A DNA stretch of 64,000 bases from Actinomycetota bacterium (GCA_029265315.1 JAJUJM010000009.1:38823-102822); one strand, 5' to 3'. Shown: positions 16,728-24,812, counted from the stretch's first letter. Notes: generated by a model from the letters alone, not told the origin. Translations and numbers: made by a program.

Positions 16728-16885
16728 AGCCACAACTCCGCCGCGACGAAAGCGAGGACGACGCCCGCTCCGATGATGAACAGAATGAACAGGATCTCCA
16801 CGGCCATGCCCCGCGCGTAACCGCCCCAGTTGGACCGGGCTGTCATCGGGGGGATGCGGGGCTCGACTCGCTCTGTCCGCTCCAT
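16724..16885 (-). CDS. Small single-span membrane protein inside the trk operon
   Basis: A 53-residue frame fills the gap between trkA and trkH. It starts at ATG 16885, 5 bp after the trkA stop, with a GGGGG ribosome site, and its stop overlaps the trkH start. The first 26 residues are polar and basic (MERTERVEPRIPPM...); residues 29-53 are one strongly hydrophobic helix (EILFILFIIGAGVVLAFVAAE). No family is recognised. Tight coupling on both sides argues that it is real and works with the Trk system, for example as an accessory subunit. Confidence 0.7.
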   Translation of the reverse strand: MERTERVEPRIPPMTARSNWGGYARGMAVEILFILFIIGAGVVLAFVAAELWL

Positions 16886-16889
16886 CAGC

Positions 16890-17558
16890 CTATCCCCCCG
16901 TAAGAACCTCCTTCAGGGTCCGCTCAGACTCCACCGCGGTGAACGCGACCACGGTGTCTCCCGCATTGAGCAGCGTGTCGCCCCGCACCGTCTCGGTGGA
17001 CTCGTCCTCCCTGATGACCGCGATCAAGACGCAGTCTTTAGGAAGCGCGAGCGTCGAGACCGGTTTGTTGCACACCGTGCAACGGTCTTTGGGCAGCTCG
17101 ACCTCGACGATCGCCATGTTGCCCTTGCGAAGCGTCGTGAGAGTCCGGATGTCTCCGACGGTGGCCTCCTCCTCGATCATGCGACTGATGATCGTGGTCG
17201 AGGAGATGGCCTCTATGCCGAGCGCATTGAATATGTGCTCGTTCTTCGGGTTGTTCACTCGCGAGATCGCGCGCGGGACCCCGAATGCGACCTTGGCGAG
17301 CTGACAGGCCACGAGGTTGTCGTCGTCGTCGCCCGTGACAGAGGCGAACACGTCCGCGCGGGCCACGCCCGCATCGTCCTGGAACGTGGCGTCACAGCCA
17401 TCCCCCAGTATGACGAGCGCTCTGCGCGGCAGCTCGCCGACGAGCTTGTCGACGACCTCTGCGCGTTTTTCGATGACGGCGACATCGTGACCCGATTCGA
17501 TGAGCGTACGAGCGAGGTAGCTCGCCACCTTGCCGCCGCCGTTGATCACCACGTACAC
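16890..17558 (-). CDS. trkA: TrkA-type K+ uptake regulatory protein (RCK domains), second copy
   Basis: 222 residues: an N-terminal Rossmann RCK_N domain (INGGGKVASYLARTL nucleotide loop, acidic VIEKRAE after strand 2, ILGDGCD) and a C-terminal RCK_C domain. Between them is CTVCNKPV, a CxxC pair that could bind metal or sense redox. The glycine loop is GGGKVA rather than the GCGRVG of its partner. It lies 2 bp downstream of the first trkA and 5 bp upstream of the small membrane-protein gene. Confidence 0.88.
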   Translation of the reverse strand: MYVVINGGGKVASYLARTLIESGHDVAVIEKRAEVVDKLVGELPRRALVILGDGCDATFQDDAGVARADVFASVTGDDDDNLVACQLAKVAFGVPRAISRVNNPKNEHIFNALGIEAISSTTIISRMIEEEATVGDIRTLTTLRKGNMAIVEVELPKDRCTVCNKPVSTLALPKDCVLIAVIREDESTETVRGDTLLNAGDTVVAFTAVESERTLKEVLTGG

Positions 17559-17560
17559 CG

Positions 17561-18202
17561 CTACTCCTCCATGAAGCGAGCAAGCTTCGGGACGGCTTCG
17601 TTCTTGACCGCGGCTCGGACCACGTCCCCCGCTTCGAACACCGTGTCCATCGCCGGGATGAACGTGTGATCACCACGCGCGATGATGGCCGGGAGGATCT
17701 GTCCCTCAAGGAACATCTCCTTCACCCTGTGGCCCGCCCAGTCGGCGCGGAGCTTGAACACCACGATCTCGACGTCTCCGAAGGAATCGACGTGATGCCC
17801 GTGGCCGGACTTGATCTTGTCCAGGAGCGATTCGGCCACGAGGGTGGTCCCGCACACGTAATCGAGGTCGAGCTGCTGGTAGGTCCGCTCCCGTTGGGGG
17901 TTGTACAGACGCGCCACCACGTGTGGCACGTGAAAGATCTTTCGGGCCACCTCGGCGGCCATGAGGTTCGTGTTGTCGAGGTTCGTCACCGCGGCGAAGA
18001 CATCGGCCTCCTCGATGCCCGCCTCGATCAGAACCTCCTCATCAAACCCCAAGCCCTTCATCGTCACGCCGTTGAAGGCGGTCCCGAGCCTTCTGAACGA
18101 GTCCTGGTCCTTGTCGATGACCGTGACGTTGTTGCCTTCGATCGACAGCAGCGTCGCGAGCTGCGAACCGACTCGCCCGCACCCCACCACGATGACGTTC
18201 AT
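17561..18202 (-). CDS. trkA: TrkA-type K+ uptake regulatory protein (RCK domains), first copy
   Basis: 213 residues. The RCK_N loop is VVGCGRVGSQLATLL with VIDKD as the ribose-binding acidic end, which suits NAD(H) or adenine nucleotide binding; the RCK_C domain covers about 140-213 (VFKLRADWAGHRVKEM, ending FEAGDVVRAAV). Two single TrkA proteins in tandem resemble the CeoB/CeoC pair of actinobacteria and replace the double-length TrkA of enterobacteria. First gene of the trk operon. Confidence 0.9.
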   Translation of the reverse strand: MNVIVVGCGRVGSQLATLLSIEGNNVTVIDKDQDSFRRLGTAFNGVTMKGLGFDEEVLIEAGIEEADVFAAVTNLDNTNLMAAEVARKIFHVPHVVARLYNPQRERTYQQLDLDYVCGTTLVAESLLDKIKSGHGHHVDSFGDVEIVVFKLRADWAGHRVKEMFLEGQILPAIIARGDHTFIPAMDTVFEAGDVVRAAVKNEAVPKLARFMEE

Positions 18203-18256
18203 CTGAGCGCTCTCGACCTCCCCGTCGCGGCGCCGCTTTCACAGCGCACTCGGAGC

Positions 18257-18286
18257 ACGCTAAACCTGCGGTTTCTGCGCTGTCAA
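18257..18286 (-). promoter_or_regulatory. Promoter of the trk operon
   Basis: Minus-strand TTGACA (18286-18281) is a perfect -35; 18 bp on lies TAGCGT (18262-18257) as a weak -10. The transcript would start near 18250 and leave a 5' leader of about 50 nt before trkA. Confidence 0.5.
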
Positions 18287-18299
18287 CCAGCAAAGCAGA

Positions 18300-18332
18300 A
18301 GCGCCGCCCGGCCAGAGGGACCGAACGGCGCT
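18300..18332 (-). terminator. Terminator after the small zinc-ribbon gene
   Basis: Minus-strand AGCGCCG and CGGCGCT form a 7-bp stem (18332-18326 with 18306-18300), extended by partial pairing inside, followed by TCTGCTTTGCT. It lies about 27 bp after the stop at 18359 and just upstream of the trk promoter. Confidence 0.6.
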
Positions 18333-18358
18333 CCGCACACAAGAAGACAGGAGACCGA

Positions 18359-18505
18359 CTACTTGCCGATCTTGAAGATCTTCGTGCCGCAATCGGGGCA
18401 CAGGCCCTGGGTCGCGGGGCGACCGTTCTTCATCGTGATCTCCTGGGCGTCCTTGATCTCCTTCTTGGCCTTGCACTTCACGCAGTACCCTTCCTTGGCT
18501 GCCAT
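18359..18505 (-). CDS. Small zinc-ribbon protein (DUF5679-like)
   Basis: 48 residues, very lysine-rich, from ATG 18505 with AGGAGG 9-10 bp upstream. Two CxxC pairs (GYCVKCKAK and GLCPDCGTK) frame a short middle with KNGRPATQG, making a compact zinc ribbon. The middle (EITMKNGRPATQGLCP) is what is seen in DUF5679 proteins, small conserved proteins of actinobacteria and relatives. Its function is not known; nucleic-acid binding is plausible from the charge. It has its own promoter and terminator. Confidence 0.8.
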   Translation of the reverse strand: MAAKEGYCVKCKAKKEIKDAQEITMKNGRPATQGLCPDCGTKIFKIGK

Positions 18506-18613
18506 TCGCAGACACCTCCTTCTCAGACAACCTCGTCGAACCCCTCGCCGGGTGGCGGGCGACTCGGTCGTTTCCCCCGTCTTCGGGCTCTCACGTGGCC
18601 CGCTTCGTAGGAG

Positions 18614-18641
18614 AGTCTACACCTGCACGGGCGTTTGTCAC
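18614..18641 (-). promoter_or_regulatory. Promoter of the small zinc-ribbon gene
   Basis: Minus-strand GTGACA (18641-18636), a 16-bp spacer and TAGACT (18619-18614). TAGACT-type -10 boxes are common at strong actinobacterial promoters. The leader would be about 100 nt. Confidence 0.5.
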
Positions 18642-18646
18642 GATTC

Positions 18647-19333
18647 TTAATCGGACGCCGCCCCGGAAGGGCTCCTCTCGATCTCGGCGGAGAGTCGGCG
18701 AACCGACGCTGCGCACACCGCATAGGAAGCTGAACACGCCAGCGTGAGAAACGCCCACGCAAGTCCGCTCGCCATCCAGAACGACTCCGGGAACGCGCGT
18801 ATGAGCAGTGATTCCGAGGGAAAGGTCCACGTCCCTTGAGCGAAGAAGATCGAGTGGAAGGACGCGAAGAACCTCGGGAAATCAAGCAGTGCGACGGCGG
18901 TCGCCACCAGCGGCACCGCGATGGTCGCCACCGCACCCGCCGCGAAGGCTTGGACGACCTCTCGGCGAAACCCCGTCCGCCACGCGGCCAGTCCGGCTGC
19001 TGCCAGCATGATTCCCAACAGCAACACCAACACGCGGACGGCGGTCAGGACGCGCCGCACGTCGTCGAGGTGCGAAACCGCCTCGGTCTCGAAGCCCGGA
19101 CGGCCCTCGACCGTCGCCGGGAGCTTCCCGCGTCCGTCCACCACGTAGGCCCGGACCGACTCCGCGACCTCGAGCATGCGCTGCCTCGAAAGCCCCGCTT
19201 CGGCTGCGTGCGAGTATCGGGCGCTCAGGGTGCGGGTGAAGCCGGGCGTCTGCAGCGGCATGAGCGATAGGCCGACGGCGAACAGCGCCAGACCGATCGC
19301 AGCGACCAGAACCGCCAGATGCCGCACGATCAC
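18647..19333 (-). CDS. DUF1461 / TIGR01906-type integral membrane protein
   Basis: 228 residues with four membrane helices: one at the N-terminus, two in the middle (VLVLLLGIMLAAAGLAAW and AAGAVATIAVPLVATAVAL) and one near the C-terminus. Between helix 1 and 2 is an extracytoplasmic loop. The signature FHSIFFAQGTWTFPSESLLIRAFPESFW matches the TIGR01906 family, whose role is unknown. It overlaps the diguanylate cyclase stop by 4 bp (ATGA), so both are coupled. Confidence 0.8.
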   Translation of the reverse strand: MIVRHLAVLVAAIGLALFAVGLSLMPLQTPGFTRTLSARYSHAAEAGLSRQRMLEVAESVRAYVVDGRGKLPATVEGRPGFETEAVSHLDDVRRVLTAVRVLVLLLGIMLAAAGLAAWRTGFRREVVQAFAAGAVATIAVPLVATAVALLDFPRFFASFHSIFFAQGTWTFPSESLLIRAFPESFWMASGLAWAFLTLACSASYAVCAASVRRLSAEIERSPSGAASD

Positions 19334-20625
19334 GAGACCTCGGTCGTCGGCACACAGTCGGCGGCGGCCACCGCGCGATTACCGCCTTCGGCGGTGGCAC
19401 AACCCAACGCGACGTCCGCCGCGTCCACCAACTCATCAGGCGTGCGGCCGTCCAGCGGAAAGGAAGCGAGCCCCACCGAGACGGTGACGCTCGCGTCATC
19501 GAGGACCACCGCGGCCACCGCCGCACACACCTGCTCGGCGAGCCCTTTGGCGTCGGACGCGAGCGGGGCTCCCTCGAGCCGCTCGTCCTCGGCATACAAC
19601 ACCGCGAACTCCTCGCCCCCGAAACGGCATGCGAGGTTCGTGGTCGCCACCTCGTCCCCGGTCGGCGTGATCGTCGCCGCGATCGCCTGCGCGACCGCCA
19701 CGAGCATCCGGTCTCCGCTGTCGAAACCGAAGCGCCGGTTGAACTCGCCGAATCGGTCGACGTCGATGAGCAACACGTGCAGTTCGCGGTGGTCCCTCCC
19801 GGCACGCTTGATCTCAGACGCGAGCGCTCGACTGAAGTACGACCTCGAATACAGCCCCGTGAGCTCATCGAGCAGCGCCACTGAACGCCGCGACCCCAGC
19901 TCTCGCCTGAACTCGCCGACGAGCCTCGTCGCCACGCCTGCCGTCCCTGCAAGCACAGCGACCTGCCACAGGTAGCGCACCGACACGAAGACGAAGTCTT
20001 CGTGCACACTCTTGTCCGCAAAGGGAATCGATACGTGCGTGAGCCACCCCAGGTACTCCGACCACTCGATGGCGCCAAGCAACCCGACGCTGAACGCCGC
20101 GTGCAGCCACGCTGAGCGCGGGTGCGGCAGGATGAACGCCGCCTCGAGGATGAACAGTGCGTACATCGACCAGAACCACGAGTTCACGCCACCGCTGAAG
20201 TAGACGAGCACCGTGACCACGACCGCGTCCAAGGCGAGCTGCAGGTTGTTCCACACGGCGATGTTGCCCAGTCGGCGGTAGTTGACCGCGTAGAACGTGT
20301 TGTAGAGGACGACGAACCCCAAGCTGATGGCCGGGATGGTCATGAGCCGGACGAGCTGGGAGACGTCCATGCGCGTCATGTACGCGGAGGCTGCGAGCAG
20401 CGAGTAGACGACGAGCACGCCGATCAGGATCCAGCGCACCCTCACCACCAGACCGACCCTGCGGATGTTGGCCTGCAGCGCCTCGATGTCGAATCGTGTG
20501 GGCTGCTCCCGCCACGAGACGAACAGCGTGCGCTCGATACGCTTCTTGAGACGACCGAACCACATCTCGAATGGCGTGCTTCCTGCTCGAAGACGGGCGT
20601 GCGCCGGCTCGCGGCGCCGAACCAT
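19330..20625 (-). CDS. Membrane-bound diguanylate cyclase (GGDEF)
   Basis: 431 residues from ATG 20625. About five or six membrane helices occupy residues 40-230. The C-terminal GGDEF domain begins near LLDELTGLYSRSYF, includes LLIDVDRFGEFNRRFGFDSGDRML and the active site FGGEEFAVL (GGEEF form, catalytically competent in other enzymes). It should make cyclic di-GMP from GTP. The residues before GGEEF (ATTNLACRF) lack the RxxD product-inhibition site. What the membrane domain senses is unknown. It lies divergent to the CcsA-like gene. Confidence 0.85.
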   Translation of the reverse strand: MVRRREPAHARLRAGSTPFEMWFGRLKKRIERTLFVSWREQPTRFDIEALQANIRRVGLVVRVRWILIGVLVVYSLLAASAYMTRMDVSQLVRLMTIPAISLGFVVLYNTFYAVNYRRLGNIAVWNNLQLALDAVVVTVLVYFSGGVNSWFWSMYALFILEAAFILPHPRSAWLHAAFSVGLLGAIEWSEYLGWLTHVSIPFADKSVHEDFVFVSVRYLWQVAVLAGTAGVATRLVGEFRRELGSRRSVALLDELTGLYSRSYFSRALASEIKRAGRDHRELHVLLIDVDRFGEFNRRFGFDSGDRMLVAVAQAIAATITPTGDEVATTNLACRFGGEEFAVLYAEDERLEGAPLASDAKGLAEQVCAAVAAVVLDDASVTVSVGLASFPLDGRTPDELVDAADVALGCATAEGGNRAVAAADCVPTTEVS

Positions 20626-20686
20626 GAGTCTACCCCAACACGAGCGTGCGACCGCAAACCGGCCGTCGCTCAAGGGCTTGGACCCG

Positions 20687-20692
20687 TATACT
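20687..20692 (+). promoter_or_regulatory. Putative -10 box for the CcsA-like operon
   Basis: TATACT lies 33 bp before the ATG at 20725 in the 99-bp divergent gap. No good -35 is seen at the right distance, so this may need an activator. Confidence 0.35.
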
Positions 20693-20724
20693 TGCCAAGA
20701 CGCGCACGACACGAGGGAGCCTTG

Positions 20725-21750
20725 ATGCTCAGCGCCCCCGAGACCACCTTCAACGAACTGCGTGCCCTGACGGACACGCTCGCCGCCATCGGCTCACCCT
20801 ATCAAGCCGTCCTGGTCGTGGCCGCTGTGCTCTTGGGCGTCGCTGCGTTCCTTCCGGCCGCGCGGCGGTGGCGCGGCTGGGCGCTCGGAGTCATGACGGT
20901 GCTCCTGCTCGTGGGCGAGATGGCGCTCGTGTGGTTCCACTACCGCTTGTGGCAGCTCGCGGCCGTCACGGACCCCGCCACCGGTGCGGTCGTCGGCAGA
21001 GTCGCCGTGCCGCTGTGGGTCGAGTCGGAGAAGCTGTTCGTCTGGGCGCTCGCCGTGGCGGTGCTCGGATCGCTGATGAGCCGGCACCGCGACGAGCTCC
21101 TCTCAGGGACCATGGTGGTGACGGCCGTGCTCACCGCCGGAGCGGCTCTGCTCGGAAGGCCCTTCACCGACCCGGTGCCCGGGTTCATCGGTCAGTTCAT
21201 CGGCTACCTTCAGGCATCGTCCATGGGTGGCGTCGCGGCCCAACAGGCGTTCGAGGGCATGTACAACTCGATGCGCTTCTACTACAACGCCTGGTACATG
21301 TGGGTGCACCCACCGCTGCTGTTCCTGAGTTATGGAGCGTTCGCCCTGTCGTTCCTGGCGACCCTGCTCATGATCGCGCGCCGACACTCCTCCTATGAGA
21401 CCACCGCTTACCGATGGGCACGATGGGGATACCTGCCGCTGACCCTCGGGATGCTCCTGGGCTTCCCGTGGGCCATCCTCGCGTGGTCCGGTGAGTCGTG
21501 GTGGTGGAGCGGCAAGGTCAACATGTCGATCATGATGTGGCTGCTCTACACCGCCTACCTACACGCTCGCCTGTACCTGAGGCGTCAGGGCATGTGGAAG
21601 ACGGTCGCGGGACTGTCCGTGCTCTCGTTCCTGATACTCGTCCTCACGTACGCCACGACCTACGTCGTCCCCGGCGCCCACAGCTACGTTTCGAACGGTC
21701 CACCATCCGAGTTCGCTGCGTTGGTCCACGAGGCGGTGAGCGGCCTGTGA
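20725..21750 (+). CDS. CcsA/CcmC-like cytochrome c biogenesis (heme-handling) membrane protein
   Basis: 341 residues from ATG 20725 with GGGAG upstream; about eight membrane helices. HPPLLFLSYGAF has a histidine found at the heme-ligand position of CcsA/CcmF proteins, and AWSGESWWWSGKVNMSIMMWLLYTAYLH is a variant of the tryptophan-rich WWD loop (usually WGxYWxWDxKE) with Ser-Gly where Asp is usual. It probably binds heme for delivery to c-type cytochromes such as those at 24411 and 51535. Its stop overlaps the next gene's GTG. Confidence 0.75.
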   Translation: MLSAPETTFNELRALTDTLAAIGSPYQAVLVVAAVLLGVAAFLPAARRWRGWALGVMTVLLLVGEMALVWFHYRLWQLAAVTDPATGAVVGRVAVPLWVESEKLFVWALAVAVLGSLMSRHRDELLSGTMVVTAVLTAGAALLGRPFTDPVPGFIGQFIGYLQASSMGGVAAQQAFEGMYNSMRFYYNAWYMWVHPPLLFLSYGAFALSFLATLLMIARRHSSYETTAYRWARWGYLPLTLGMLLGFPWAILAWSGESWWWSGKVNMSIMMWLLYTAYLHARLYLRRQGMWKTVAGLSVLSFLILVLTYATTYVVPGAHSYVSNGPPSEFAALVHEAVSGL

Positions 21751-22388
21751 GCGGCATCGAGGACATCCGGCAGCGGGCTTGGGACTTCGGACTGACCGTC
21801 ACGACCGTCATCCTGCTGGCCGGACTGGGCGTGCAGAGCTTCTTGGGCACCGTGTACGTGTGGTGGGCCCAGCGCAGCATCCCGGGCTGGGAGCAGTCCT
21901 CGTACGCGGGTTACGTCGACGCCATGAACGTCATCGCTGCCCCGCAGCTCATCGGCCTCGTCGTCGTGATGGGGCTGTGTGTGCCCAAACGACTGTTCTC
22001 GCGGCGGGCGCTCATAGCCGTCTCTGCGGCGATGGTCCTCGCCGGCATCGGCGCCTTCGCCGTGACCGGCTCGCTCGCCGGCGGCGTCACGGTGTACCTC
22101 TCACTGGCGGCGCTCATACAGGTCGCTGTCGTCTCGCTCACGGCCGCCGGGGCCAAAGGCCCGAGTTACCTGACCGAAGGCCGCCTGACCAAACTCGGCA
22201 GCGGGCTTCTGCACCTGGGGTTCATCGTCTTCGGAGTGGTCGTGTCCGCTCTCCAGCGTTCGCCCTTCATGATCCCGGTGTTCTGGGCGAGCACGGTCCT
22301 CATGGTGGGAGGCTCGGCCATGAGCTTCTACGCGAACCGGATCGCCGTGCGCAGAAGCGCGCCCGTCGAGCACGACCTGGACTTCTGA
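21747..22388 (+). CDS. Membrane protein coupled to the CcsA-like gene
   Basis: 213 residues; GTG 21747 overlaps the TGA of the CcsA-like gene. Six membrane helices fill most of the chain (TVTTVILLAGLGVQSFLGTVY, IAAPQLIGLVVVMGLCV, ALIAVSAAMVLAGIGAFAV, VTVYLSLAALIQVAVVSL, LLHLGFIVFGVVVSAL, FWASTVLMVGGSAMSFYAN). There is no family I recognise. Coupling suggests a partner in heme handling or c-type cytochrome assembly. Confidence 0.6.
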   Translation: MSGIEDIRQRAWDFGLTVTTVILLAGLGVQSFLGTVYVWWAQRSIPGWEQSSYAGYVDAMNVIAAPQLIGLVVVMGLCVPKRLFSRRALIAVSAAMVLAGIGAFAVTGSLAGGVTVYLSLAALIQVAVVSLTAAGAKGPSYLTEGRLTKLGSGLLHLGFIVFGVVVSALQRSPFMIPVFWASTVLMVGGSAMSFYANRIAVRRSAPVEHDLDF

Positions 22389-22390
22389 GT

Positions 22391-22423
22391 GGCCCGTTTC
22401 GCAGACACGTCTGTGCGCGGGCC
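22391..22423. terminator. Two-tier hairpin between convergent genes
   Basis: GGCCCG (22391-22396) pairs with CGGGCC (22418-22423), and inside it CAGAC (22402-22406) pairs with GTCTG (22409-22413). It starts 2 bp after the plus-strand stop. No T-run follows. Confidence 0.45.
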
Positions 22424-22455
22424 CTATGGCGCTCAGAGCAGCAGCCGGCCCGTGC

Positions 22456-24285
22456 TCACGCTTCGCGCACCATGGCGGTGACGAACTCCGCCGTCTTCTC
22501 GATGAGTGATGGGTCGAGCTTGTCAGCGGTGTCGGTCTTCCAGTGCCAGTTGACGGGCATCCCCTTCGAGTCGAACGCCATGATGCTCAGGGCCTTGTAG
22601 CCTCGGGCGAGCGCGGGCGTCGCGTCAGTCGACAGCCCCTTGTAGAGCCGTGGCTTGATGAGTGTCTCCGTCTCGCGAGAGACCCTTCTGGCGAGTCCCA
22701 CGAGACGAGCGTTCGCGCGGTAGCGGCGGGCCATGCCCTCAGCGCTCGCCCAGTACAGGGTTCCCGCGCCGCAGCCGTCGATGTTGATGATCAGGGCCTC
22801 ACGCAATTCGTCGCCGTAGTCCTTCAGGAACGCCTGCATGCCGAGCGTTCCCACTTCCTCCGCGCCTGTGGCGACGAACCAGACCTCCTTCTCGGTCAGC
22901 TCCCGATCGACTGACTCGGTGACACGGCGACGGATGCGCGCGGCCTCGCTCGCGGCGAAGTCAGGGTCCCCGATCGGGTCATCGCCCGCCCAGCCGCCTT
23001 TCCACCCGAACCCATCGTCGTCGGGGTCGTCCTCGCCGAAGTTGTCCCAGCTGCCTATGTCCCTGCCGGCCTTCCTGGCGTCGAAGTCCTCACCGACCCC
23101 CAGCCAATCGCGTGGCGCAGCGTCTTCCCGCGGTCTCTTGCGTCCCAGGCCGCCGAACAGGCCGCCCATCTTGCGCGGGCGACGCGACACCTCCATCTCG
23201 TCGGGCCCCGGTCCGGCGATATCGGGTGGCAGCACATCGGGAGCCACTCGCGACACATCCGCCGTGGCGTCGCCGACATCCTCGGCCCAACTGTCCGTCG
23301 CCGCGGACGGCCCCTTCACTGCGGCTGGATGCTCACCGACGGCTGCGAACTCCACCGTGTCGAACTCCAGCACCCCTTGATCGCGCGAGGCCGGCGTGGC
23401 AGGCCCGGCCCACGTGAAGTCGTCCGGTAGCGCCACGTCCTCGGAGGGAGGTCCCGCAGGCGTGTATCGGAGCTCGGCTCCCTCCGGCACGACGTCGAGG
23501 TCATACGCTGCCTCGGGCCCGCGGCGCACGGAAGCGAGCTCGGAGGTCGAAAGGCTCATGGCGTCGGGCTCTGGCACGATCCGCTCCATGACGCCGAGCA
23601 TCGCCGCCACGCCGGAAGCGTTGTCGTTCGCACCTTCCACGAACGGCATGAAGAACTCCCGATGCACGTTGATGAGCACAGGTACCACGAGGTACGCGGA
23701 GACGGCCATGGTGACGTACCACAGCCACGGTTCATGACGCTGTGTCCAAGGGAGCGCCATCGCGAGCACGAAGGCCGGCGTCAGGAACGTCGCAAGCTTC
23801 ATGAGTCCCATCGTGGTCGCGAAGTTGCCGACGAGGTTCGGCGAGAAGGCAAGGGACGAGCGCGCCGAGTCGTAGTGCGCGACGATGACGATGCGACGCA
23901 GCTTCTCGCCACGACGAGCGCGTGGGACGTGACGGGCGATCACGTTCTGGCTCGGGCCTTTCGGCATGAGCCTCGTGAGCCCCCATCGGGTGTCAAGGTC
24001 GGTCCAGAAGAAGAACGCGACGATCGCCGACACCGCGAACGCGGGCCACGCCAGATACGGCTTCCAGCCCGAGAAGAACGCTGAGGCCAGCGTGAGCAGG
24101 TTGTAGATGACGTACGCCCACGAGTAGGTGCGAATCGCGTCGAACGTCTGCACCTCGGTGTCGAGCCCTCGGGCGGCGAAGGTGCGTTCGAGCCATTCAG
24201 CGGCCCGATGTTCGCTGGCCGTGGTGGCCGGACGCGGGCCGATCTCCTCAGTCAGCGTGCGCACGTACTCGATGAGCTCAGCCAT
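22456..24285 (-). CDS. Membrane-bound M28-family metallopeptidase with large disordered insertion
   Basis: 609 residues from ATG 24285 (GGAGG at 5 bp). Four membrane helices lie at about 55-72, 78-95, 160-180 and 188-205. M28 zinc ligands are visible: AHYDSARSS (His137, Asp139), GANDNASG (Asp221), TGAEEVGT (Glu476/Glu477), DGCGAG, and HWKTDTADKLD near the end. Between Asp221 and the catalytic Glu lies an acidic, Pro/Gly-rich stretch of about 225 residues (240-465) that is absent from ordinary M28 enzymes. Probably an aminopeptidase; membrane topology decides on which side it works. Confidence 0.75.
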   Translation of the reverse strand: MAELIEYVRTLTEEIGPRPATTASEHRAAEWLERTFAARGLDTEVQTFDAIRTYSWAYVIYNLLTLASAFFSGWKPYLAWPAFAVSAIVAFFFWTDLDTRWGLTRLMPKGPSQNVIARHVPRARRGEKLRRIVIVAHYDSARSSLAFSPNLVGNFATTMGLMKLATFLTPAFVLAMALPWTQRHEPWLWYVTMAVSAYLVVPVLINVHREFFMPFVEGANDNASGVAAMLGVMERIVPEPDAMSLSTSELASVRRGPEAAYDLDVVPEGAELRYTPAGPPSEDVALPDDFTWAGPATPASRDQGVLEFDTVEFAAVGEHPAAVKGPSAATDSWAEDVGDATADVSRVAPDVLPPDIAGPGPDEMEVSRRPRKMGGLFGGLGRKRPREDAAPRDWLGVGEDFDARKAGRDIGSWDNFGEDDPDDDGFGWKGGWAGDDPIGDPDFAASEAARIRRRVTESVDRELTEKEVWFVATGAEEVGTLGMQAFLKDYGDELREALIINIDGCGAGTLYWASAEGMARRYRANARLVGLARRVSRETETLIKPRLYKGLSTDATPALARGYKALSIMAFDSKGMPVNWHWKTDTADKLDPSLIEKTAEFVTAMVREA

Positions 24286-24410
24286 CGTATCCTCCGGTCG
24301 CGGCATGAAGCGAGAGAAGCATGGACTCGCATCCATATCCTAACGCACCCGTCCGCGACGCGGGCTGAGCAAGGCGACGCCCCACGGCGACATCTGGGGT
24401 CGGCGCGCTC

Positions 24411-24806
24411 CTAGCCGCCGCCGGGATCGCCGCCCGAATGGCACCCGAAACACTGGTTCATCCGGTAGCCGGCGTGCTCCTCGACGAGCTTCGGATCATC
24501 GCTGTGGCACACGCAGCCCGGGATCTGGATGGCCAAGGGCGAATTCGGGTCCGCCGGAGGCGCCTTCTTGCCCCGCGCCGACGGGTCGCCGCCGCCCATC
24601 GCCGGAACGCCGGGACCGCCCATGGCTCCCGGCGAGGGCATCCCCTCCGACGCAGGCGCCTCAGGACGAGAAGCCGCGGCGTCCCCGTCGCCGGCCGACG
24701 AGACTGATGGAGCGGTCGCCTGTGGGGTGCCGAAGGCGTACAGAAGTCCCGCAGCTCCAACAAGCACCGACACCGCGACGAGCGCGACGAACAGTCCTCT
24801 CTTCAT
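24411..24806 (-). CDS. Small exported c-type cytochrome-like protein
   Basis: 131 residues. The N-terminus (MKRGLFVALVAVSVLVGAAGLLYAF) is a signal anchor. Residues 30-90 are a Gly/Pro/Ala-rich linker. The C-terminal 35 residues hold CVCH (98-101) and CFGCH (119-123): one normal CXXCH heme site and one with a single residue between the cysteines. HxxYRMNQC supplies further ligands. It follows hcp by 6 bp in the nitrosative-stress operon, so it may carry electrons outside the membrane or sense NO by heme. Confidence 0.6.
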   Translation of the reverse strand: MKRGLFVALVAVSVLVGAAGLLYAFGTPQATAPSVSSAGDGDAAASRPEAPASEGMPSPGAMGGPGVPAMGGGDPSARGKKAPPADPNSPLAIQIPGCVCHSDDPKLVEEHAGYRMNQCFGCHSGGDPGGG

Positions 24807-24812
24807 GCGAGC

